Part shown: one piece after another, positions 1 to 5,848 of the stretch
Layout: every line of letters starts with the position of its first letter
Position numbering within the stretch: the stretch's first letter is position 1
Assembly: GCA_029264225.1 (NCBI GenBank)
Contig: JARICB010000248.1
Span: 1-8,927, forward strand
Direction of reading: 5' to 3'
Length of the DNA: 8,927 nt
Source of the DNA: Nocardioides sp.
GTDB lineage: Bacteria; Actinomycetota; Actinomycetes; Propionibacteriales; Nocardioidaceae
Notes under the pieces: model-generated
What the model was told of the DNA's origin: nothing
The model's input: the letters and a program-made list of their open reading frames with translations, nothing else
Databases searched by the model: none
Program-made: the position numbers and the translations under genes

Positions 1-1253
1 GGCTCGACATCGGCGTCGGGCTCCAGGCCGTGGCGCCATGTGTTCCAGTGCCAGTTCAGGTAGCGGTCCACCGCCCGCACGGTGTGGGCGCCGCGAATCG
101 AGTGGAAGATGTCGAAGGCGTGCTGGGCACCCGGCAGTTCGGCGTAGACCACCGACTTCTTGGAGACACGACGCAGTTCCTTGACGAAGAGGCGGGCCTG
201 GTCGACGGAGACGAGGGTGTCGTGCTCACCGTGCAGGACGAAGAAGTCGGGCGCCTCGGGGGTGATCCGCAGGATGGGGGAGGCCGCCTCGTAGACGTCC
301 GGGCTTTCGGCCCACGACGACTTCATCAACCGAGGGGCCAGGAAGGTGTCGCGCATACCGATCGCGCTGCTCAGTCCGGTGGAGCCGGCGAAGTCGTAGA
401 CGCCGTAGAAGGGCACCGCCGCCGCGACGCTGGTGTCGGCGTCCTCGAAACCGGGCTGGAAGTCGGGGTCGCCCGGGGTCAGGGCAGCAAGGGTGCTCAA
501 GTGGCCGCCGGCCGAGCCGCCGGTGATGGCGAGGTAGTCAGGATCGCCGCCGTAGTCGCCGATATGTTCCCTGATCCAGGCGATCGCGCGCTTGACATCG
601 ATGATCTGGGCGGGCCAGACATCTCGAGGGGCGAGCCGGTAGTTGATCGCTACGCAGATCCAGCCCTTGGCGGCCAGATGGGTCATCAGCGGGAGGCCCT
701 GCTCATCCTTCTTGCCGATGACCCAGGCGCCTCCGTGGACCTGGAGCAACACCGGTGCGTTCTCGGGGACCTCGCGCGGCAGGTAGAGATCGAGCAGTCC
801 ACGCCTTCCGGTGTCGGTGTAGGCGATGTCACGGATGACCCGGATGTTGTCCTCGCGGAAGTTGAACGGGTTGGCCAGCTTGCGCCACGGCGTGGCGAGC
901 TCGGCCGGCGACGGCGGCTGATCGAGTTGCTCGACGTAGTCGACCCCGAGACCCTCCACGAGCGCCTCCTCGGTGCGGTCCTTGACCCGCTGGCTCTGGC
1001 GGATCAGTGAGACCAGACCCACCGCGCTGGCGCCCGCCAGACCGAGAGCGAGCTTGTTTCGCAGTCCGGAGCGCCGTCCTTGCGACAAGTGGGTCGCCGC
1101 GTCCAGTGCGGTCAGCGCCAGCATCTGGGGCGAGGTCTCGCCGAAGAGCCAGCCGGCGACGAATGCCGGCACCCCGATGCGGGGCCCACCCGGCGGGCGG
1201 AGGGCGTTGGCGGTCAGAGCGGCGATGACTGTCTGGCGACGCAGAAAACTCAC
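1..1253 (-). CDS. HSL-family carboxylesterase (LipC/LipQ-like), 3' end beyond left edge
   Basis: Alpha/beta-hydrolase-fold esterase predicted to hydrolyse carboxylic esters, possibly acyl or steryl esters. Reading the minus strand from a GTG at 1253 gives 417 codons without a stop to the window edge. The family is about 400-430 residues, so little is missing. Visible signatures: oxyanion-hole HGGAW at residues 173-177, YRLAP at 205-209, nucleophile elbow GGSAGG with Ser247, acid Asp345 in HGEHD, and His378 in AQHAF. These form a complete catalytic triad of the hormone-sensitive lipase family. The N-terminal ~130 residues precede the hydrolase core and contain hydrophobic stretches near 28-38 and 68-84, so membrane association is possible, as in LipM/LipQ-like proteins. 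An in-frame stop at 1308-1310 and no other start codon before GTG 1253 fix the start. There is no Shine-Dalgarno sequence, so a leaderless message is likely. In M. tuberculosis lipC and lipQ also lie next to WS/DGAT genes (from memory). The natural substrate is unknown. Confidence 0.88.
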   Translation of the reverse strand, partial: MSFLRRQTVIAALTANALRPPGGPRIGVPAFVAGWLFGETSPQMLALTALDAATHLSQGRRSGLRNKLALGLAGASAVGLVSLIRQSQRVKDRTEEALVEGLGVDYVEQLDQPPSPAELATPWRKLANPFNFREDNIRVIRDIAYTDTGRRGLLDLYLPREVPENAPVLLQVHGGAWVIGKKDEQGLPLMTHLAAKGWICVAINYRLAPRDVWPAQIIDVKRAIAWIREHIGDYGGDPDYLAITGGSAGGHLSTLAALTPGDPDFQPGFEDADTSVAAAVPFYGVYDFAGSTGLSSAIGMRDTFLAPRLMKSSWAESPDVYEAASPILRITPEAPDFFVLHGEHDTLVSVDQARLFVKELRRVSKKSVVYAELPGAQHAFDIFHSIRGAHTVRAVDRYLNWHWNTWRHGLEPDADVE

Positions 1254-1259
1254 GCAACT

Positions 1260-1265
1260 AGCGTA
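1260..1265 (-). promoter_or_regulatory. putative -10 box for leaderless esterase mRNA
   Basis: On the minus strand the hexamer TACGCT fits the actinobacterial -10 pattern TANNNT and lies 6 bases before the GTG start at 1253. This spacing puts transcription initiation at or next to the start codon, which agrees with the absence of a ribosome-binding site. It is a pattern match only. Confidence 0.4.
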
Positions 1266-1283
1266 TCTGCCACTACCTGGATC

Positions 1284-1297
1284 TAGAACATGTTCCT
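1284..1297. promoter_or_regulatory. KstR-like operator (one mismatch)
   Basis: TAGAACATGTTCCT matches 13 of 14 positions of the pattern TNNAACNNGTTNNA, keeping the AAC-NN-GTT core; only the final A is T. KstR is the TetR-family repressor of the cholesterol regulon in mycobacteria and rhodococci and is released by steroid-CoA ligands. The site lies 30 bases upstream of the esterase start and 15 bases upstream of the WS/DGAT ATG, so one bound dimer could repress both divergent genes. The 14-base string CTAGAACAYGTTCC recurs at 3601-3614, which makes chance unlikely. Confidence 0.75.
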
Positions 1298-1308
1298 CTC
1301 GGGTGGCC

Positions 1309-1314
1309 TAGCAT
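1309..1314 (+). promoter_or_regulatory. putative -10 box implying GTG 1322 start of WS/DGAT
   Basis: TAGCAT fits TANNNT and is followed 7 bases later by GTG at 1322, in frame with the acyltransferase gene. If it is used, transcription would begin at the GTG and the protein would start MDRLSGLDASF, a common N-terminus for this family. It would exclude the ATG at 1313, which lies inside the box. The same geometry is seen for the two minus-strand genes, but the call rests on pattern alone. Confidence 0.33.
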
Positions 1315-2728
1315 GCACAGCGTGGACCGACTCTCCGGGCTCGATGCCAGTTTCCTTTATCTCGAGACGCCGGCTCAGCTCATGCACGTATGTGGCCTGG
1401 TAATTGTCGACCCCGCCACCATGCCCGGCGGCTACTCCTACGCCGCCATGCGCGCAGGCATCGACGAGCGGGTCCGCGGCGTCGCCCAGTTCACCCGCAA
1501 GTTGAAGAAGGTGCCGCTCCGCCTCGACCACCCGGTGTGGGTGCGCGACGAGCATTTCGACATCCACCGCCACGTGCACCGAATGGCGCTGCCGCAGCCC
1601 GGCGGCTACGAGGAACTCACCGAGCTGTTGAGCCACCTTGCTGGCCAGCCGCTCGACCGGTCGCGTCCGCTGTGGGAGATGTGGGTGATCGAGGGCTACG
1701 AGGCAGACAAGGTCGCGGTCCTCACCAAGATGCACCACGCCACGGTCGATGGGGTCTCGGGGGCCAACCTGCTCTCGCACCTGACCAGTCTCGAGCCCGA
1801 CTCCGAGCCGCTCGGACTCGGTGGCAAGGGCACCATCGGGCGCGCTCCCGGCGACGTCGAACTCCTCGGTCGCGGGATGCTGACAATGATCACCCGACCG
1901 TTCTCGATTCCGCGACTGATCGCCCCGTCGACCCAGCTGATCGCCGGGTCGCTCAGCCGGGCCCGCAAGGGTACGGCGATGGCCGCACCGTTCTCCGCAC
2001 CGCGGACCTCCTTCAACGGCACCATCACGGGCCGCCGGGTGATCGGCTTCGGCCCGATGAGCCTGAAGGACATCAAGGACATCAAGAAGACCACCGGCGC
2101 CACCGTCAACGATGTCGTGATGACCGTGACCGGCGGCGCCCTGCGGTCCTATCTGGCCGACCGCGGCGAACTTCCCGACAACCCGCTGCTGGCCACCGTT
2201 CCGGTCTCGGTGCGCGACGAATCGCACCGAGAGGTGGGCCAGAACAAGGTCTCAGCGCTCTTCGCGCACCTCGGCACCGACATCGAGGACCCGTTGGAAC
2301 GCCTCGGGGTGCTGGGCGAGGCGAACCAGCGAGCCAAGGAGCACCAGAAGGCGGTCAGCGCCGATGCACTCCAGGACTGGGCTGAGTTCTCCTCACCGAG
2401 CACGTTCGGTCTGGCAGTGCGCGCCTACGCCGGATTGCGCCTGGCCGAGAAGCACCCGGTCGTGCACAATCTCGTGGTCTCCAACGTGCCGGGCCCGCCG
2501 GTGCCGATCTACTTCGTCGGGGCGCGGGTCCTGGGCCTCTACGCGTTCGGGCCGGTCTTCCACGGTGCCGGGCTCAACATCACGGTCCTGAGCAACCACG
2601 GCGAGATGCAGGTCGGCATCATCGCCTCCCGAGAGTCGGTGGCCGACGTCGACGACCTCGTAGGCCGCTTCCCGATCGAGTTGGCCGCCCTCAGCGCCGC
2701 AGTTCACCCTTCCGCGCCGCGACGGTGA
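1313..2728 (+). CDS. wax ester synthase/diacylglycerol acyltransferase (WS/DGAT)
   Basis: Acyl-CoA-dependent O-acyltransferase that joins a fatty acyl group to diacylglycerol or a long-chain alcohol, giving triacylglycerol or wax ester; these enzymes usually work at the membrane or lipid-droplet surface. Its 471 residues are typical of the family. Signatures: LSGLDASFLYLE at 8-19, PLW at 119-121, catalytic HHATVDG (HHxxxDG) at 141-147 with His142 as the expected base, an ND motif at 266-267 in the second domain, and SNVPGP in the DUF1298-type C-terminal domain. The start may be ATG 1313, with a weak GGGTGG upstream, or GTG 1322 from a leaderless message; 1322 gives the more usual N-terminus. 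The gene is divergent from the esterase across a KstR-like operator and its last 38 bases overlap the opposite-strand hydrolase gene. M. tuberculosis Rv0221 and Rv2484c are comparable. The acceptor (glycerolipid, wax alcohol or even a sterol) cannot be read from the sequence. Confidence 0.93.
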   Translation: MHSVDRLSGLDASFLYLETPAQLMHVCGLVIVDPATMPGGYSYAAMRAGIDERVRGVAQFTRKLKKVPLRLDHPVWVRDEHFDIHRHVHRMALPQPGGYEELTELLSHLAGQPLDRSRPLWEMWVIEGYEADKVAVLTKMHHATVDGVSGANLLSHLTSLEPDSEPLGLGGKGTIGRAPGDVELLGRGMLTMITRPFSIPRLIAPSTQLIAGSLSRARKGTAMAAPFSAPRTSFNGTITGRRVIGFGPMSLKDIKDIKKTTGATVNDVVMTVTGGALRSYLADRGELPDNPLLATVPVSVRDESHREVGQNKVSALFAHLGTDIEDPLERLGVLGEANQRAKEHQKAVSADALQDWAEFSSPSTFGLAVRAYAGLRLAEKHPVVHNLVVSNVPGPPVPIYFVGARVLGLYAFGPVFHGAGLNITVLSNHGEMQVGIIASRESVADVDDLVGRFPIELAALSAAVHPSAPRR

Positions 2729-3590
2729 TGGCCGCCTCGACGAAGGCAGGCACGAAGATCTCCGATTCCAGCACGCAGCAGGCGTGACCCGCCGGGATGT
2801 CGTGCACGGTCGCGCCGGGGATCCTGCGTGCCAGCGCATACTGCCGCGCAGGGGGGATCACCTTGTCGTGCTGCGTCACCACGACGGCGGTCGGTACGTC
2901 GATCTGGGAGAGCCACGGTCGGGTGTGATGGCGACCCAGGGCCGCCACGGCCTGTCCGACGGCCCACGGACTGGTGCTCCGCATCTCGTTCAGTGCCCAC
3001 TCGTGGATGTCGTTGGAGGACAGGTCCAGTGCCTCGATGGTCCTACGAGCCGCGTGCGTCAGCGTCCGGGAGCGCGAGACTCCGCGCAGGCCCTGCATCG
3101 CGGCGCCCAGCGTGCTGTGGAAGCCGTGCTCCCAGGGCGAGTTGCGAAAGCGGTCGGTGGTCGCGGCCAGCACCAGACCTTCGATCAACCAGGGGTGCTG
3201 GCGCCACACGCGCTGGGCGATCATCGAGCCCATGGAGTAGCCGCCGACGATGGGGTCGCGCAGACCCAGCACCTCGATCACTGCAGCGGCATCGTCGGCA
3301 CAGTCGATGAGGGAGAACTCCTCGGACTTGATGCCGCGTCCGTGCCAGCGCTGATCCATCGTCACTACCCGGAACCTCTTCGAGAGTGGACCGATGGCTG
3401 GATACCAGCTCAGACGCCCGGTCGTGCCGACCGCGTGCAGCAACAGGATCGCCGGGGCGTCCATGTGCGGGCCGGGAGTATCGGTCACGAACGTCTCTCC
3501 GCGGCCCGGGAGGGTCAGCATCTCGCCCGCAGGGATCTGCGCATACGGCATGTAGACGAGTCGCCGAACAGCATCTAGCGGAGCAACCAT
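2691..3590 (-). CDS. alpha/beta-hydrolase fold protein of unknown substrate
   Basis: A soluble 299-residue alpha/beta hydrolase with no signal peptide or membrane segment. The family covers esterases, lactonases, thioesterases and C-C hydrolases. Visible triad: Ser119 in the elbow GYSMGS, Asp242 in HDKVIPP and His269 in GHACCV. The loop after strand 3 reads LLLHAVGTTGRLSW rather than the common HGxG, and the usual DQRGHG motif appears as DQRWHGRG (79-86), with Trp in place of Gly. The start is ATG at 3590; there is no Shine-Dalgarno sequence, and a TANNNT hexamer 7 bases upstream suggests a leaderless message. The gene is divergent from the side-chain operon and shares the operator at 3602-3615, which implies co-regulation with sterol catabolism. 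It is not one of the known igr genes, and I do not recognise a specific orthologue. A steroid-ester, lactone or acyl-CoA hydrolase is conceivable from context only. Confidence 0.88.
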   Translation of the reverse strand: MVAPLDAVRRLVYMPYAQIPAGEMLTLPGRGETFVTDTPGPHMDAPAILLLHAVGTTGRLSWYPAIGPLSKRFRVVTMDQRWHGRGIKSEEFSLIDCADDAAAVIEVLGLRDPIVGGYSMGSMIAQRVWRQHPWLIEGLVLAATTDRFRNSPWEHGFHSTLGAAMQGLRGVSRSRTLTHAARRTIEALDLSSNDIHEWALNEMRSTSPWAVGQAVAALGRHHTRPWLSQIDVPTAVVVTQHDKVIPPARQYALARRIPGATVHDIPAGHACCVLESEIFVPAFVEAAITVAARKGELRR

Positions 3591-3597
3591 GTCGGCT

Positions 3598-3603
3598 AGA
3601 CTA
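3598..3603 (-). promoter_or_regulatory. putative -10 box for leaderless hydrolase mRNA
   Basis: The minus-strand hexamer TAGTCT fits TANNNT and ends 7 bases before the ATG at 3590. It overlaps the first two bases of the KstR-type operator, so a bound repressor would block RNA polymerase directly. Pattern match only. Confidence 0.38.
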
Positions 3604-3615
3604 GAACACGTTCCA
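3602..3615. promoter_or_regulatory. KstR-type operator (exact pattern match)
   Basis: TAGAACACGTTCCA satisfies every fixed position of TNNAACNNGTTNNA, the operator pattern published for KstR. It lies 46 bases before the dehydrogenase start and 11 bases before the hydrolase start, in a 71-base divergent intergenic region. The genes it would control include the igr-type side-chain operon, which belongs to the KstR regulon in M. tuberculosis, so sequence and context agree. The kstR gene itself is not in the window. Confidence 0.87.
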
Positions 3616-3649
3616 GTCTTGTCCGTCCTTTCCGCGTCCTACGCGTCCC

Positions 3650-3654
3650 GGAGG
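3650..3654 (+). promoter_or_regulatory. Shine-Dalgarno site fixing the GTG start of the fused dehydrogenase
   Basis: GGAGG stands 7 bases before GTG 3662, optimal spacing for translation initiation. It supports the GTG as the true start. The leadered operon mRNA contrasts with the apparently leaderless genes on the opposite strand and at the first operator. Confidence 0.75.
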
Positions 3655-3661
3655 TTGTTTC

Positions 3662-5848
3662 GTGAGTTCCTCAGAAGAGCTGGAAGCGGTATCGGCCGTC
3701 GTGGCCGAGGCTGTGGGGCGGTCCACCCAGTGGTCCGAGCTGGCCGAGTCGGGCCTGCTCTCCCTGGTGGTGCCCGCCGACCACGGAGGTGAGGGACTCG
3801 GTCTGACCGAGCTCGCAGTCGTCCTGCGCGCTGTCGGCAGCAACGCCCTCCAGCTTCCCGTCTGGGAGACGCTCTGCGTCGGTGCGCTGACCCTGGCCGC
3901 CGCCGGTAGCGACGCGCAGCAGCAGCGGCTGTTGCCGGGCATCGCCACTGGTGACGTCATCCTCGCTGCTGCCCTGCGCGAGGTCGGTGCCGGCTTCCCC
4001 GCCACGCCGGCCACCACCGTCACCGCTGATCGGGTCACCGGTCGCAAGATCGGCGTGCAGTACGGCGAGTCCGCGGCGGCGTTCTTGGTGACCGCTACTC
4101 GTGATGGCCACCCCGTCGCCGGGCTCGTCGACCCGCGGGCCGAGGGAGTCACGCTCATCGAGTCGGCCTCCAGTCGTGGCCTGCTCGACGGCGTTGTCGA
4201 GCACACCATCGTCCTCGACGACGTCCCGATCGACCTGCTGCCCGGCGCCGATGCCGCCCGGATCGCCCACGACCACGCAGTGGCAGGGCTGGTCGTCCTG
4301 GTCGCGGGATTGCTCAGCGGCGCCCGCGACCTGACGGCCGACTACATCAAGCAACGCTCGCAGTTCGGCCGGACCCTGGCGGAGTTCCAGGCCGTCGCGA
4401 TGCAGATCGCCGACGTCTACATCGCCTCGCGCACCATCGACCTGGTCGCCGACAACGCGGTGTGGCGCATCTCGGAAGGGCTCGACGTTGCCGACGACCT
4501 GGCAGTCGCCGCCTACTGGGCCTGTGTCGAGGCACCCGCCGCGGTCGCCATCTGCCACCACCTGCACGGTGGGATGGGCGTCGACGAGACCTACCCACTG
4601 CACCACCACTACTCGTGGCTGACCGACATCACCCGCGCCCTCGGCGGGCCCGCCGGCACGCTTCCCCGAGTCACCATCGAATCCGCCGAGTCGAAGAACC
4701 TCGAGCTCACGGCGGAGCAACGCGCCCTCAAGACGGAGGTGCGTAACTACTTCTCCGGGCTGGTCTCCGCCGAGCAGCACCGCGAGATGGCACGGGATCG
4801 TCACGGTGACGCCTACCTGGAGACCATCAAGCAGATGGGGACGGACGGCTGGATGGGCGTCGGCTGGCCCACTGAGTACGGCGGCAAGGGGCTGGGTGAG
4901 GTCGAGCAGACCATCTTCACCAACGAAGCCCAGCGGGCCGACGTACACCTGCCGGCGGTGACGCTCCAGACCGTCGGACCGACGCTGCAGAAGCGCGGAA
5001 CGTCGAAGCAGAAGGAGCTGTTCCTCCAGCGGATCCTGGCCGGCGACGTGCACTTCGCCATCGGCTACTCCGAGCCCGACGCCGGAACGGACCTCGCCTC
5101 CCTGCGCACGAGTGCTCGCCGCGACGGTGACCACTACGTCGTCAACGGGCAGAAGCTCTGGACCACCGGCGGGCACCAGGCCGACTACGTGTGGCTGGCC
5201 GTGCGGACCGACCCGGACGCGCCCAAGCACAAGGGCATCTCGATCCTGATCGTCGACACCACCGACCCTGGCTACTCCTGGACCCCGATCATCACCGTCG
5301 ACGGAGCGCACCACACCAACGCGACCTACTACAACGACGTGCGGGTGCCGGTCGACATGCTGGTCGGCGAGGAGAACGCCGGCTGGAAACTGATCACTAC
5401 CCAGCTCAACCACGAACGCGTAATGCTCGGGCCGGCCGGTCGACTCGAAGGACTGCGTGACCGGGTCGCCCGCTGGGCCGAAACCAAGGGCGTCACGGGC
5501 CTGCCCGACGTGCAGGCCGCACTCGGTGAGGTCACTGCGGTGTTCCGCGTCAACGAACTGCTCAACTGGGCGGTGGCGCGCGCGGCCGCCGACGGGGAGA
5601 TCTCAGTAGCCGATGCGTCGTCGTCGAAGGTGTTCGCCTCCGAGCGTGTGCAGGATCTCGGGCGAGTGCTGGGCGACGTCGTGGCTCGCCACGGCGACCC
5701 TGGCGATCCGGAGACCGCCGAGTTGGTGCGCTATATGGACGGCCAGGCCAAGCGCAACCTGGTCATCACATTCGGAGGTGGCGTCAACGAGGTGCAGCGC
5801 GAACTGATCGCGATGTTCGGCCTCGGACTGCCCCGGGTCCCGCGATGA
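3662..5848 (+). CDS. chsE1-chsE2: fused two-domain acyl-CoA dehydrogenase ChsE1-ChsE2 (FadE28-FadE29)
   Basis: Predicted to oxidise 3-oxo-4-pregnene-20-carboxyl-CoA to the 17-ene product, the dehydrogenation of the last side-chain beta-oxidation cycle. The 728 residues hold two acyl-CoA dehydrogenase units. Residues 1 to about 338 resemble FadE28/ChsE1: RSQFGR at 232-237 and CHHLHGGMG at 298-306 are FAD-contact motifs, but the usual EPxAGSD loop is degenerate. Residues about 347-728 resemble FadE29/ChsE2: LTAEQRALKTEVRNYFSGL near the start, GYSEPDAGTDLASL at 468-481, NGQKLWTTGG at 495-504, LNHERVMLGPAGR with Glu585 as the likely catalytic base, and FGGGVNEVQRE near the end. In M. tuberculosis these are separate genes forming an alpha2beta2 tetramer with FAD at shared interfaces; here a linker of about ten residues joins them in the same order. 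GTG start with good Shine-Dalgarno. The stop overlaps the next start (ATGA). A FadE34/ChsE3-like role is less likely given the match to FadE29 and the operon partners. Confidence 0.92.
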   Translation: MSSSEELEAVSAVVAEAVGRSTQWSELAESGLLSLVVPADHGGEGLGLTELAVVLRAVGSNALQLPVWETLCVGALTLAAAGSDAQQQRLLPGIATGDVILAAALREVGAGFPATPATTVTADRVTGRKIGVQYGESAAAFLVTATRDGHPVAGLVDPRAEGVTLIESASSRGLLDGVVEHTIVLDDVPIDLLPGADAARIAHDHAVAGLVVLVAGLLSGARDLTADYIKQRSQFGRTLAEFQAVAMQIADVYIASRTIDLVADNAVWRISEGLDVADDLAVAAYWACVEAPAAVAICHHLHGGMGVDETYPLHHHYSWLTDITRALGGPAGTLPRVTIESAESKNLELTAEQRALKTEVRNYFSGLVSAEQHREMARDRHGDAYLETIKQMGTDGWMGVGWPTEYGGKGLGEVEQTIFTNEAQRADVHLPAVTLQTVGPTLQKRGTSKQKELFLQRILAGDVHFAIGYSEPDAGTDLASLRTSARRDGDHYVVNGQKLWTTGGHQADYVWLAVRTDPDAPKHKGISILIVDTTDPGYSWTPIITVDGAHHTNATYYNDVRVPVDMLVGEENAGWKLITTQLNHERVMLGPAGRLEGLRDRVARWAETKGVTGLPDVQAALGEVTAVFRVNELLNWAVARAAADGEISVADASSSKVFASERVQDLGRVLGDVVARHGDPGDPETAELVRYMDGQAKRNLVITFGGGVNEVQRELIAMFGLGLPRVPR

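Noticed and set aside
862..875. A third AAC-NN-GTT core (TTGAACGGGTTGGC) resembling a KstR site
   Set aside because: It lies inside the esterase coding sequence (residues around NPFNF), far from any start, lacks the final A, and its outer bases do not match the two intergenic copies.
30..1010. Open plus-strand frame of 326 codons opposite the esterase
   Set aside because: The product has no recognisable motif, whereas the minus-strand frame contains HGGAW, GGSAGG and the full catalytic triad.
1283..2227. Open minus-strand frame of 314 codons opposite the WS/DGAT gene
   Set aside because: It has low-complexity Gly/Arg/His-rich composition and no family motifs, and it covers the operator; the plus-strand gene has complete WS/DGAT signatures.
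3671..5413. Open minus-strand frame of 580 codons opposite the dehydrogenase
   Set aside because: Long antisense frames are expected in high-GC coding DNA. The translation shows no recognisable domain, while the plus strand encodes a clear two-domain dehydrogenase.
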